Assembly: GCF_018332455.1 (NCBI RefSeq)
Contig: NZ_BOPZ01000001.1
Span: 1 to 64,000, forward strand
Reading direction: 5' to 3'
Source: Clostridium polyendosporum
GTDB lineage: Bacteria; Bacillota; Clostridia; Clostridiales; Clostridiaceae
DNA length: 64,000 nt
Below the pieces are notes generated by a model, which did no database searches, was not told where the DNA came from, and was given only the letters and a program-made list of their open reading frames with translations. Every line of letters begins with the position of its first letter. Within the stretch, counting starts at the first letter, position 1. The translations under genes and the position numbers were made by a program. This document shows positions 16,912 to 25,827 of this stretch, piece by piece.

Positions 16912-17733
16912 ATGTTAAGAAAATCTATATTAAGAGGTAAATTTACTAAAAAAATTGCAGCTGTATTGATGTTAGCTGCTGTGGTAACAGTGTCTAAAGC
17001 AAATGTTGCTTATGCTCACTGTGATACTGCAGACGGCCCAGTAGTAACTGCTGCAAAAAACGCTATTGAGAAAAAGGATGCAAAGTTAGTTTTGCCATAT
17101 GTTGCTCCACAATATGAGGAGGAGCTTAAGAAAGCTTTTGATAAAACAATAGCAGCTCATGGAGAAAATAAAGAGGCACAGGAATTAGTTGATAATTATT
17201 TTTATGAAACAACTGTACGTCTTCATAGAGCAGGGGAAGGAGCAGTGTATACTGGTATAAAGTCAGCAGGACAAGATTTCGGACCAGCCCTTCCGGCAGC
17301 AGAAAAAGCAATTGAATCAGGATCTACTGAAGAATTGAAAAAAATCATGATAGATACAATTTCTAAGCAAATTGATGAAAAATATAAGAATGTAACGGAA
17401 AAGAAATCAGAAGGTACTGCCACTGTAGAAGCTGCAAGAGAAAATGTAGAAGCTCAATTTGGATTTGAAAAATACGTTTTAGGTATCTATGATGCAGCTA
17501 TGGCAAAAGATGGACACAATGAAGGGGGAGAATCATCTACAGGCCATAATCATGGAGAAGTAGCTGCTGATAGTCATGGAGGAGAAACTAATAGTGAAGT
17601 TGCTAGACATAATACTGAAGCTGTGAAGGAAGGAAATGAAAAGAATAACTATATTGCTTTAGCTTCAACAGGCTTAGGAGCACTTGTACTCGGGTTTATC
17701 TTTGGACGTAAAGGTAAAAAGTGTAATCATTAA
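16912..17733 (+). CDS. Secreted, membrane-anchored His-rich protein (DUF6448-like)
   Basis: A 273-residue protein with a signal peptide (cleavage after ANVAYA), then AHCDTADGPVV, which I associate with the DUF6448 family. A helical domain runs to ~residue 195, then a His/Gly/Ser-rich stretch (GHNEGGESSTGHNHGE) and a C-terminal membrane helix with GRKGKK after it. The His-rich part and the His-Cys pair at the mature N-terminus could bind metal; that is inference. It lies 100 bp downstream of a two-component pair. A GAAAC/GTTTC inverted repeat at ~16857-16880 precedes it. RBS GGGAGG. Confidence 0.75.
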   Translation: MLRKSILRGKFTKKIAAVLMLAAVVTVSKANVAYAHCDTADGPVVTAAKNAIEKKDAKLVLPYVAPQYEEELKKAFDKTIAAHGENKEAQELVDNYFYETTVRLHRAGEGAVYTGIKSAGQDFGPALPAAEKAIESGSTEELKKIMIDTISKQIDEKYKNVTEKKSEGTATVEAARENVEAQFGFEKYVLGIYDAAMAKDGHNEGGESSTGHNHGEVAADSHGGETNSEVARHNTEAVKEGNEKNNYIALASTGLGALVLGFIFGRKGKKCNH

Positions 17734-17754
17734 AATAATATGAGATTGTATTAC

Positions 17755-17787
17755 TAGAGGGTAATCTGAAAGGATTACTCTATTTTT
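17755..17787 (+). terminator. Terminator after the DUF6448-like gene
   Basis: TAGAGGGTAATC and GATTACTCTA pair around a short loop, then six T. Confidence 0.85.
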
Positions 17788-17858
17788 TATTTTACTGTTA
17801 TTTAGAAAGTAAAATTTAGCTAAAAGTTAGTAGGATCGATTTTTATTGATTTTTGTTT
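17788..17858 (+). repeat. Dispersed two-hairpin repeat, copy 3
   Basis: CTGTTATTTAGAAAGTAAAAT, TTAGCTAAAAGTTAGTAGG, ATCGAT, TTTTATTGATTTTT. The second hairpin arms pair throughout if G-U pairs are allowed, though both arms differ from the other copies. It directly follows a terminator. Confidence 0.6.
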
Positions 17859-18018
17859 TTTCAAATTTATTAAGTGTCGAAGTTATTTATCTTTTAATAT
17901 ACATAAAAACAAATTAACTGAAAATATGGATTTTTAAGACAAATAATAATAGAAATTATGAATATTCAATGTCTATATAAGCTTAAATTTTATTAATTAA
18001 TGCTAATTAATGATAATA

Positions 18019-18068
18019 GATAGTGATAAGCTTATAATGGTGTAAAATATTATTATTTTATCACTATC
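18019..18068. promoter_or_regulatory. 11-bp perfect inverted repeat upstream of the KimA-like gene
   Basis: GATAGTGATAA (18019-18029) and TTATCACTATC (18058-18068) are exact inverted copies 28 bases apart and end 8 bases before the -35 element. They could be paired half sites of a repressor or activator, or a hairpin at the end of an upstream transcript. Confidence 0.45.
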
Positions 18069-18076
18069 TTATGCAT

Positions 18077-18105
18077 TTGATGGAGTGATATGGGCGTGTT
18101 ATAAT
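18077..18105 (+). promoter_or_regulatory. Sigma-A promoter of the KimA-like gene
   Basis: TTGATG, 17-base spacer, TATAAT. The 5' leader would be about 55 bases, too short for a ydaO-type c-di-AMP riboswitch. Confidence 0.7.
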
Positions 18106-18168
18106 ACCTCAGTATATACAAAATTCTACGTAATAATTAGAAAACTACAGAATTAAGGGAGAAATAAT

Positions 18169-20067
18169 ATGGGGAATTTTAAGAAGTATTTAATAGGACA
18201 ACCATTAAAATCTTCGCAATTGCATCATGAAAAATTTAGTGTGTTTAGGGGACTACCAATTTTATCATCAGATGCTATATCTTCTGTTGCTTATGCATGT
18301 GAAGAAATATTATGGGTGTTGATTCCTATAATGGGCATAATCTCTTATAATTACTTGCTTTATGTTACTTTATCAATTATTGCATTGTTAAGCATTCTAA
18401 TTTTTTCTTATCGCCAAACTATAGATAGCTATCCTAAAGGAGGAGGCTCATATATAGTATCTAGAGAAAATCTTGGTGAGATACCGAGTCTTGTAGCAGG
18501 GGCCTCCTTAACTATAGACTATATATTAACGGTGGCAGTTAGTGCAACAGCAGGAGTAGCAGCAATAACTTCAGCCTTTCCATTTCTTTTGCCACATAAG
18601 ATTCCATTAACATTAGTGATAATTGGTATAATGACATTAGGAAATCTAAGAGGTATAAGTGATTCGGCAAAAATTTTTAGTGTTCCAACTTATTTCTTTT
18701 TGATTATGACAATAATTATGATTTTAACAGGAATAATAAAATATTTATTTTTTGGTTATACAGCTATACCGGTTGAAGGTGTTAGTGAAACCTTTGGAGA
18801 TATGACAGTATTCTTATTCTTAAAGGCATTCTCTGCAGGATGTACTGCATTAACAGGAGTAGAAGCAGTAAGTGATGGAGTAGCAAACTTTAAGGAGCCG
18901 GCAACAAAAAATGCTAAAAAAGTGTTAGCCTTTTTGTTCTTAATAGTAATTTTGATATTTGGTGGGGTATCATATCTTTCAACTATATATCATGCTGTTC
19001 CAAGCCTTGAGAAAACTGTTATATCCCAAATTGCAGAACAGGTATTTGGTCAAGGAAGTTTTCTGTTTTTCTTAATGCAATTTGCAACAACTTGTATACT
19101 AATTATGGCTGCAAATACTGCATTCTCAGATTTTCCTTTACTTCTTTCATTTATTGCTAGAGATGGATACGCACCAAGACAGTTTAATAAAAGAGGGCAT
19201 AGGCTAAGTTTCTCAAATGGTATTTTGATGTTAGCTATTGCAGCAGCAATTCTTGTAATAGTTTTTCAAGGAGAGAATCACTTTCTATTACCTTTATATG
19301 CAGTTGGTGTATTTATATCCTTTACTCTTTCTCAAAGTGGTATGGTAATGAAGTGGTATAGAGGTAAAGAAAAAGGATGGAAACATAAAGCCCTAATAAA
19401 TGGATTTGGTGCTTTAATTACTTTTTGTACAGCTATAATAATATCAATAAATAAGTTTACACATGGTGCATGGCTTGTATTTGTATTACTTCCTTTAGCA
19501 ATATTACTTATGAAGAGAATAAAAAAGCATTATAACAAAGTAGCTAGTCAGTTAAGTTTAGAAAATAACTATTTCCCGATATTTAACAGTAAAGTAGCGA
19601 GAAGGTTTATTCTTCCTATTGCAGGATTGAATGAAGCTGTCATTAAATCAATAAATTATGCGAAATGTCTTTCAGACGATATTACTGCTTTCCATGTTTC
19701 CACTAATGAAGAAGAAACACAAAAACTTAAGGAAAAATGGAAAAAATATAATATTCAGATTCCTCTAGTAATTAAAGAATCTGAATATAGAGAGGTTGTT
19801 CAACCTCTTGTAGATTTTATAGAATCCGATGAATTTAGAACTACAAAATATGATATAGTAACTGTTGTACTTCCACAGTTTTCAACGGAAAAATGGTGGG
19901 GAACTATACTGCACAATCAAACAGCTGTATTTATAAGGAGTACTCTTTTAAAGAAGAAGAATATAGCTGTTATCACAGTTCCATTTATAATTCATGATCA
20001 GTATAATGTAAGTGAAATTTCAGTACAAAATAAAGAATCTTATCCAAAAACAGATACAGCATCCTAG
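18169..20067 (+). CDS. APC-family transporter, KimA-like (potassium or amino acid)
   Basis: A 632-residue protein with about 12 membrane segments up to residue ~450, then a ~170-residue soluble C-terminal domain. The start of the membrane part, GLPILSSDAISSVAYACEEIL, and YPKGGGSYIVSRENLG match the KimA/YdaO branch of the APC superfamily, a high-affinity potassium importer in Bacillus. Length and the soluble tail also fit KimA. Potassium as substrate is inference from the family, since APC relatives also move amino acids. RBS AAGGGAG. It is monocistronic, with terminators after it. Confidence 0.8.
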   Translation: MGNFKKYLIGQPLKSSQLHHEKFSVFRGLPILSSDAISSVAYACEEILWVLIPIMGIISYNYLLYVTLSIIALLSILIFSYRQTIDSYPKGGGSYIVSRENLGEIPSLVAGASLTIDYILTVAVSATAGVAAITSAFPFLLPHKIPLTLVIIGIMTLGNLRGISDSAKIFSVPTYFFLIMTIIMILTGIIKYLFFGYTAIPVEGVSETFGDMTVFLFLKAFSAGCTALTGVEAVSDGVANFKEPATKNAKKVLAFLFLIVILIFGGVSYLSTIYHAVPSLEKTVISQIAEQVFGQGSFLFFLMQFATTCILIMAANTAFSDFPLLLSFIARDGYAPRQFNKRGHRLSFSNGILMLAIAAAILVIVFQGENHFLLPLYAVGVFISFTLSQSGMVMKWYRGKEKGWKHKALINGFGALITFCTAIIISINKFTHGAWLVFVLLPLAILLMKRIKKHYNKVASQLSLENNYFPIFNSKVARRFILPIAGLNEAVIKSINYAKCLSDDITAFHVSTNEEETQKLKEKWKKYNIQIPLVIKESEYREVVQPLVDFIESDEFRTTKYDIVTVVLPQFSTEKWWGTILHNQTAVFIRSTLLKKKNIAVITVPFIIHDQYNVSEISVQNKESYPKTDTAS

Positions 20068-20070
20068 AGA

Positions 20071-20094
20071 AAGGCGACAGTAGTCGTCTTTTTC
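20071..20094 (+). terminator. Terminator of the KimA-like gene
   Basis: AGGCGAC, loop AGTA, GTCGTCTTTTT. Confidence 0.6.
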
Positions 20095-20196
20095 ATTTCA
20101 TGATATGGAGAAATGATGCTGAAAAGTTATAAATAATTGGTTAAAATGTTATGTAAATAATAAGCTGTAGGTATATATACTTAATGTATAGTTATC

Positions 20197-20240
20197 CCTA
20201 TGATTTAGGGAATACTCTAAATCATAGGCATTATTTTTTA
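20197..20240. terminator. Second, long-stem terminator
   Basis: CCTATGATTTAG and CTAAATCATAGG are exact inverted copies around an 8-base loop, followed by a T-rich run. Confidence 0.7.
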
Positions 20241-20364
20241 CTTATAAAGTTAAGCGTATGGAGAAATGACTGCGGTACATTTTTCAAGACAAATTTAGTT
20301 TTTGATGATATAATATGCTAGTATTTATAGAAATTTATTTTTTAATTATAGATGAGGTGATAAT

Positions 20365-21264
20365 ATGAGTGGTATTGCTGGAACAGGTTGTGATGTGATA
20401 GTACCATTTAATGAAAGAAAACCACTTGAGGAAATAGAAAGAAGCATCAGAAAGACATATAAGAAGCATATATGGTCAAAGTTCGTAAGAGCTATAAAGG
20501 ATTATAACTTGGTAGAAGAAGGAGATAAAGTTGCGGTCGCTATTTCTGGTGGTAAGGACAGCATGCTTATGGCAAAGCTATTTCAAGAGTTAAAGAGGCA
20601 TGGTCAAGTTAACTTTGAGCTTGAGTTTATCGCCATGGATCCTGGATATCATCCACAAATAAAGGAACTCCTTATTGACAACTGCAATTATTTAAATATA
20701 CCAATCCACATATTTGAGTCAGGAATTTTTGATGTTGTGGACAAAATAGCAAAGGATTATCCATGCTATATGTGTGCAAGAATGAGAAGAGGTTCTTTAT
20801 ATAATAAGGCAAAGGAACTTGGGTGCAATAAGTTGGCTTTAGGTCATCACTATAATGATGTTATTGAGACAACTCTACTTAATGTTCTTTATGGAGGAAA
20901 TTTTAAGACGATGATGCCTAAGCTTAGAGCTACAAACTTTGAGGGTATTGAACTTATAAGACCTATGTATTACATAGAGGAAGCGTATATAAAACGATTT
21001 ACTCAAAATTCAGGTATTTGGCCACTTAACTGTGCTTGTATGGTAGCTGCAGAAAAGATAGGAAACAAGCGTTATGAGATAAAAGATATGATTGAAGAGT
21101 TAAAAAAGAATTTTAAGGATGTTGAAAAATCTATATTTAAAGCTGCACAAAATGTAAGTATGGATTCTATTTTAGGATGGGAAAAAGGTGGAAATAAGTA
21201 TTCATTCTTGGATTTTTATGATGATGAGGAAATTAAAGTTTCAGTTGAAGATGTAGAAGAATAA
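20365..21264 (+). CDS. TtcA-like tRNA thiolation protein (PP-loop ATPase)
   Basis: A 299-residue N-type ATP pyrophosphatase. The PP-loop is AVAISGGKDSMLM, a CxxC pair (YPCYMCARMRRG) follows at ~133-136, then GHHYNDVIETTLLN. A later LNCACMVAAEK holds two more Cys. Three Cys in this arrangement bind a [4Fe-4S] cluster in TtcA, which makes 2-thiocytidine at tRNA position 32. Clostridial homologues of this length may modify another base, so the exact product is unsure. An ATG start with GAGGTGAT upstream. Only the small ORF at 21325 follows closely. Confidence 0.85.
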   Translation: MSGIAGTGCDVIVPFNERKPLEEIERSIRKTYKKHIWSKFVRAIKDYNLVEEGDKVAVAISGGKDSMLMAKLFQELKRHGQVNFELEFIAMDPGYHPQIKELLIDNCNYLNIPIHIFESGIFDVVDKIAKDYPCYMCARMRRGSLYNKAKELGCNKLALGHHYNDVIETTLLNVLYGGNFKTMMPKLRATNFEGIELIRPMYYIEEAYIKRFTQNSGIWPLNCACMVAAEKIGNKRYEIKDMIEELKKNFKDVEKSIFKAAQNVSMDSILGWEKGGNKYSFLDFYDDEEIKVSVEDVEE

Positions 21265-21324
21265 AGGTTATATATTATTTTATTCTTGAGCATAATAATC
21301 CTATATATATAAAGGAGGGGTATT

Positions 21325-21459
21325 ATGTCTAAGGGTCAAAAAACTGATAAACGTAGGCTAGCAGAACAAACTGTTGATTTTGAAATAACATCTGATGTGG
21401 TGCAAACCCATACATCGCATACTGCAAATAAGCCACAGCCAAAATATTTGAAAAAATAA
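21325..21459 (+). CDS. Small hydrophilic protein, 44 residues
   Basis: MSKGQKTDKRRLAEQTVDFE at the start, a His/Thr-rich middle and KPQPKYLKK at the end. A near-perfect AAAGGAGGGG ribosome site lies 6-7 bases before the ATG, and a good terminator follows. It lies 60 bp after the TtcA-like gene and could be co-transcribed with it. No family is recognised. Confidence 0.65.
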   Translation: MSKGQKTDKRRLAEQTVDFEITSDVVQTHTSHTANKPQPKYLKK

Positions 21460-21487
21460 TTAATGTTTATAATTTATTATAAGTTAT

Positions 21488-21536
21488 AAAAAGACTATTC
21501 TTAGAATGATAGATATTTTAAGAATAGTCTTTTTTG
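21488..21536 (+). terminator. Terminator after the 44-residue ORF
   Basis: AAAAAGACTATTCTTA and TAAGAATAGTCTTTTTT form a long stem. Confidence 0.9.
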
Positions 21537-21781
21537 ATATATTAATAGTAAGATAATATATTATTATTCCTTATTTTATACAAGAGTTTATTATATCTAA
21601 TTTATAATATGTGTTAAAATATTAGAAGTTATTTTTTATGGTTCTGAATTTATTATTAAGTTATGTATCTAAAGATAAATAACTTTAATATTTAGTGGAT
21701 TGCAAAAAAGAGTCTTACTTTTCAATGATTTTTAAAAGATTAAATTGTAAGTTTGTGCATCTATATAATAGGAGGCTTGAA

Positions 21782-22468
21782 ATGAAAGCATTAATTATTG
21801 AAGATGATAAATTACTTTTAGACACTATTGGACAAAGTATTAGTGAGTTGTTTGAATATGAATATGCAGCGGATGGGGAAGAAGGATTATACTTAGCACT
21901 ACAGAATATCTATGATGTAATAATTTTAGACTTGATGCTTCCTGGTTTAAATGGATATGAAGTTTTAAGTAAACTTAGAGAAAATTCAATTACAACTCCA
22001 ATATTAATATTAACAGCTAAAGATTCTATTGATGATAAGATAAAAGGTTTTAAGTTAGGTGCAGATGATTATTTGCTAAAGCCCTTTTATAGTGAAGAGT
22101 TAATAGTTAGACTTGAGGCAATAGTGAGAAGAAGTGGTGTAATGATATCAAACAATGTATTAAAATTTAAAGAGCTAGAGATGGATGTTAAAAAAAGAAT
22201 GTTATTTATTAGTGGTGACGAAGTATTTTTAAAAGGAAAACAGTTTGAACTTCTACAATACTTAATAAACAATAAGGATTCTATTGTAACTAAAGAACAA
22301 ATTTTTGATAGGATTTGGGGATTTAATTCAGATACTACTATTAATGTAGTAGAGGTATATGCAAGCAATTTAAGAAAATGTCTTAAGAAGTATTGTTATG
22401 AAAAGTATATAAAAACTATTAGAGGATTAGGATATATGTTAACTACGGGAGAAGAGGATAATGTTTAA
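21782..22468 (+). CDS. CiaR-like OmpR-family response regulator
   Basis: A 228-residue regulator with receiver landmarks IIEDD, VIILDLMLPG (phospho-Asp), LTAKD and LKPF, and a winged helix ending TINVVEVYASNLRKCL and TIRGLGYML. ATG 21782 has TAGGAGGC upstream; a longer TTG frame adds residues unlike the family. It overlaps its kinase gene by 8 bases. An efflux operon follows, preceded by four TTTAAG boxes at 11-bp steps. TTTAAG-N5-TTTAAG is the known CiaR site in streptococci, hence the CiaR-like label. That label rests on the DNA boxes as much as on the protein. Confidence 0.9.
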   Translation: MKALIIEDDKLLLDTIGQSISELFEYEYAADGEEGLYLALQNIYDVIILDLMLPGLNGYEVLSKLRENSITTPILILTAKDSIDDKIKGFKLGADDYLLKPFYSEELIVRLEAIVRRSGVMISNNVLKFKELEMDVKKRMLFISGDEVFLKGKQFELLQYLINNKDSIVTKEQIFDRIWGFNSDTTINVVEVYASNLRKCLKKYCYEKYIKTIRGLGYMLTTGEEDNV

Positions 22469-23696
22469 TAGAAATAGATTAAGATTACTAGCAGCTAATA
22501 TTACTGTTTTTGTAATTATATTTTCTATTTTTAGCTTCATAATTTATAGTTACATAAGGTCTAATCAGTATGTAAGAGTAGATAAGGAGCTAATTATAAG
22601 TAAAAAGTTATTTAATAAGGTATCATCAAATCTAGAGATATTTATTCCTGTAGCGAATCCTAGAGTTATAGCTGTTATAAGAAATGAAAGAGGAGAACTT
22701 ATACAAGGTGGTCATATTAGTGGATTTTATAAAACTTATGAAAGGAAGCTTAGACCAAAGAAATTTAATGAAATCTTTGATGTCAATTTAGAGAATTATA
22801 GCTTCAGATCTATTGCCTTTCCAGTTAAAATAGAAGATAAAACTTTTACAGTTCAGCTATTGGCCAATACTAATGCAGAAAGAGATGTTTTAAAAAACTT
22901 ATTGAATATTTTGGTTTTAGGCGGAATTATAATACTCTTAATTTCTATAGGCGCTAGTTGGTATATTGCAGATAAAAGTATGATACCTATACTAAACTCA
23001 TGGAAAAAACAGCGGGAATTTGTTGAAAATGCATCTCATGAACTTAGAACACCACTAACAATAATACAATCTAGACTTGAGATGTTGCTTAAATATCCTA
23101 ACTCAAAAATTATAGATAAAATTGAGAATATTAGTCCGGCATTGTCGGAAACCAGAAGAATTTCTAAAATGGTGTCAGACTTGCTGACTTTAGCAAGAGC
23201 AGATTCAAATACTACAGAAGTAGAAAAGAAAAAGACCAATATGACACAATTAATTTCTAAAATAATTGAACCCTATATAGAACTTGGAGAAATGCAAAAT
23301 AAAAATATAGTTTTTGAAGCATTAGATGATATGAAACTTTTTTGTGATGAAGGAAGAATACATCAACTGTTAGTGATATTATTAGATAATGCTATAAAGT
23401 ATACAGAAGAAGGTGCAACTATAATAGTAAAAAGTTTTATAAAGGACAATAAATATATAATTAATGTTGAAGATAATGGGATTGGAGTTAAAGCAGAAAA
23501 TAAAGAAAAAATCTTTGAAAGATTTTTTAGAGAAGATAAAGCAAGATCTAGAGAGTCCGGTGGATCTGGATTAGGGTTATCTATCGCTCAGTGGATAGTT
23601 AATAAACATAATGGTACGATAAAGTGTTATGCTAACTCGCCCAAAGGAACAATAATAAAAGTAAGCCTGCCAATTGAAAAAAGGGAGTCTATATAG
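22461..23696 (+). CDS. CiaH-like sensor histidine kinase
   Basis: A 411-residue kinase. A membrane segment lies near residues 10-32 and another near 147-168, around a ~115-residue external domain. HisKA follows directly without a clear HAMP domain (NASHELRTPLTIIQ, His ~193), then HATPase_c (LDNAIKYTE, VEDNGIGV, FERFFR, GGSGLGLSIAQ). The missing HAMP and the compact external loop fit CiaH-type kinases. It is the partner of the overlapping regulator at 21782. The signal is unknown; the downstream efflux operon suggests an envelope or antimicrobial stress input. Confidence 0.9.
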   Translation: MFNRNRLRLLAANITVFVIIFSIFSFIIYSYIRSNQYVRVDKELIISKKLFNKVSSNLEIFIPVANPRVIAVIRNERGELIQGGHISGFYKTYERKLRPKKFNEIFDVNLENYSFRSIAFPVKIEDKTFTVQLLANTNAERDVLKNLLNILVLGGIIILLISIGASWYIADKSMIPILNSWKKQREFVENASHELRTPLTIIQSRLEMLLKYPNSKIIDKIENISPALSETRRISKMVSDLLTLARADSNTTEVEKKKTNMTQLISKIIEPYIELGEMQNKNIVFEALDDMKLFCDEGRIHQLLVILLDNAIKYTEEGATIIVKSFIKDNKYIINVEDNGIGVKAENKEKIFERFFREDKARSRESGGSGLGLSIAQWIVNKHNGTIKCYANSPKGTIIKVSLPIEKRESI

Positions 23697-23699
23697 ATT

Positions 23700-23735
23700 A
23701 AATCGTAATCATATCTTTGATTACGATTTTTTTTA
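23700..23735 (+). terminator. Terminator of the CiaRH-like operon
   Basis: AAATCGTAATCA, five-base loop, TGATTACGATTTTTTTT. Confidence 0.9.
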
Positions 23736-23750
23736 TAAATAGAATGGTAA

Positions 23751-23787
23751 TCCTAATTGTAAAATAGATAGCACAATTAGGATTTTT
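23751..23787 (+). terminator. Second hairpin with T run, abutting the TTTAAG array
   Basis: TCCTAATTGT (23751-23760) and ACAATTAGGA (23773-23782) are exact inverted copies, followed by TTTTT. It could back up the previous terminator and insulate the efflux promoter. Confidence 0.55.
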
Positions 23788-23823
23788 AAGGGGTTTTTAA
23801 GGAGTTTTTAAGGAATTTTTAAG
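23785..23823 (+). promoter_or_regulatory. Four TTTAAG boxes, 11-bp period (CiaR-type operator)
   Basis: TTTAAG occurs at 23785, 23796, 23807 and 23818, each separated by five bases (GGGTT, GAGTT, GAATT). One helical turn per step is right for tandem OmpR-family dimers on one face of DNA. The array lies ~85 bp before the efflux operon start, where it could overlap or replace a -35 element; an A/T-rich -10-like stretch follows near 23840. The likely binder is the regulator encoded at 21782. Confidence 0.7.
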
Positions 23824-23909
23824 GTTTCAAATAGATAATTTTTATAAAAGCCTGTGAAGTTAAGTTGCGATTATGAAGTTATATATAAGTTTTAAGTGCA
23901 GGAGGATTA

Positions 23910-25787
23910 ATGATGAAAAGCAAATTAATTAAAAGATTAATAACCTGTTTAATTATTGGTACAGTTGCTGTAGGTAGTTATTATGGATATAAGAAATATT
24001 TTTCTAGTAAAACTGCTGCAGCAACTAATCAGTATATAACAGTTACCGCTAAAAAAATGAATATGCAGGTAAATATTCAAGGAACAGGTAGTGCTTATGT
24101 GGCAATTTCCAAAGATATAGTACCTAACAATACTGGAGTATTGAAGGATTTAAATGTAAAAGTAGGAGATACAGTTAAAGCTGGTGCGAAGCTTTTTACT
24201 TCTGATAGTGATGATCTTAGGTTGAATGTAGCTAATGCACAAAATAATCTTGATAGGCAGAAGCTTACACTATCAATTGATCAGAGTAATTATAATGATC
24301 AAGTGGCAAAAGCCAATGCAGCTGTAACTGATGCTCAAAATAAACTTAATGATGCTGTAAAGCAAGTAAATAAAATGATTGTAACTGCTCCAATAAGTGG
24401 AGTAATAGTTGCTGTAAATAATAAAAATGGTGATAATATACAAGCTGATAGTGGACAAACAGGTGGTAGTAGCTACAATACTCAGGTAAACAAAAGTAGT
24501 AACAATGGTCAAGTAAATAATAATAGTGATAATGCACGAACAGTAGTACTAGTAATAGCAGACCCAAGTTCTCCACAGAAAAAAGTAGAAGTGGTACCTA
24601 ATAATAATGGTGTGTTAAAGAATTTAAAAGTAAAGATAGGGGATACAGTTAAAGTTAGTCAAGAGCTTTTTGTATCTGATAGTGATCAACTTAGGCAAAA
24701 TGTAACTAATGCACAAAAGAACCTAGATAAGCAGAAATCTGCATTAGCAAGTGCTAAAAATAATAACAAAATAGCTATAGATACTTTGGCTGTAAAGGAT
24801 GCTCAAAGTCAACTTGATGATGCGTTGCAGCAAATGAATAAAATGACTGTAACTGCTCCAATAGATGGATTAGTAGCATTAGTAAATAATAGCAATGGTG
24901 ACAAGGTAGACGCAAGTAGTGGTGGTAGTAGCGGACAATCAAGTGGCAGTGGTGGTGGTGGACAAGGTAATAGCAGTAGCGGTAACGGACAAAGTAGTGG
25001 AAACAGTACAAGTGGACAATTAAATAGTAGTGGTAGTAATGGTCGGACAAGTAGTAGCAGCGGAAGTACACAATCAGGAGTACTATCAATAGTAGATCTA
25101 AGTTCTATGAAAGTTAAAGTAGCAGTAGATGAGCTGGATATAGCTAAAGTAAAGGAAGGGCAAAAGGCTGAACTTAGATTCGATGCAATTAAGGATAAGG
25201 TATATGACGGTACAGTAGAATCTATAGCACAAATAGGTACGTCTACAAATAATGTCACTACCTATGATGTAGTTATTGTAATAACAGATCCGACTAACAT
25301 TAAAATTGGTATGAATGCAAATGTAAATATTTTAGTTGATAGTAAGGATAACGCATTAACTATACCATTAGAAGCATTAGTTGATAGAAATGGTAACAAG
25401 TATGTCATGATTGAAAATAGTGAAAGAAATAGCTTAAATACAAGTAATAACAGTTCTGATAAGGCAAATGGTGGTGAAAATAATCAAAATACATCGGCTC
25501 AAAATGGTCAATCTATCAGAGGTAATGGACAAGCAAATAGAAATGGAGGAAATATGCAGGGATATGCAGGACGTGGTTCCACTAGTACTGGTAAGTTAGT
25601 TCAAGTAAAAACTGGACTTGAAAATGAAAATTACGTTGAAATAGTAGATGGAATTACAGAAGGACAAAAAGTTTTAATTAATTTACCAACAAGTACTTTA
25701 GGAAGTAATACGAATAATAGAAATAGCGTTAGTGGAGGCTTCAGTGGAGTAAGATCTCAAGGTGGAAATAATGTGAGAAATAACTAA
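23910..25787 (+). CDS. Membrane-fusion (HlyD/MacA-type) efflux subunit with duplicated lipoyl domain
   Basis: A 625-residue protein with an N-terminal membrane anchor (residues ~8-26). The lipoyl/hairpin unit occurs twice: VPNNTGVLKDLNVKVGDTVK at ~66 and VPNNNGVLKNLKVKIGDTVK at ~230, each followed by a coiled-coil stretch and APISGVIVAVNN or APIDGLVALVNN. A Ser/Gly/Gln-rich linker (~345-390) leads to the beta-barrel part (VDELDIAKVKEGQKAEL) and a low-complexity C-terminus. Family members usually have one lipoyl unit. It should link the MacB-type pump to the cell wall. RBS AGGAGG. Confidence 0.87.
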   Translation: MMKSKLIKRLITCLIIGTVAVGSYYGYKKYFSSKTAAATNQYITVTAKKMNMQVNIQGTGSAYVAISKDIVPNNTGVLKDLNVKVGDTVKAGAKLFTSDSDDLRLNVANAQNNLDRQKLTLSIDQSNYNDQVAKANAAVTDAQNKLNDAVKQVNKMIVTAPISGVIVAVNNKNGDNIQADSGQTGGSSYNTQVNKSSNNGQVNNNSDNARTVVLVIADPSSPQKKVEVVPNNNGVLKNLKVKIGDTVKVSQELFVSDSDQLRQNVTNAQKNLDKQKSALASAKNNNKIAIDTLAVKDAQSQLDDALQQMNKMTVTAPIDGLVALVNNSNGDKVDASSGGSSGQSSGSGGGGQGNSSSGNGQSSGNSTSGQLNSSGSNGRTSSSSGSTQSGVLSIVDLSSMKVKVAVDELDIAKVKEGQKAELRFDAIKDKVYDGTVESIAQIGTSTNNVTTYDVVIVITDPTNIKIGMNANVNILVDSKDNALTIPLEALVDRNGNKYVMIENSERNSLNTSNNSSDKANGGENNQNTSAQNGQSIRGNGQANRNGGNMQGYAGRGSTSTGKLVQVKTGLENENYVEIVDGITEGQKVLINLPTSTLGSNTNNRNSVSGGFSGVRSQGGNNVRNN

Positions 25788-25827
25788 AAAACAATCATCT
25801 TTACTAAAAGAACAGGGAGGATTAATC

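Noticed and set aside
17859-18168. Search for a ydaO-type c-di-AMP riboswitch before the KimA-like gene
   Set aside because: None of the conserved riboswitch segments is visible, and the predicted start site leaves only ~55 bases.
24273-25258. Several open frames on the minus strand opposite the first membrane-fusion gene
   Set aside because: They mirror the Ser/Gly/Asn-rich repeats of the real gene, read as Leu/Pro/Tyr/His-rich low complexity, and have no ribosome sites.
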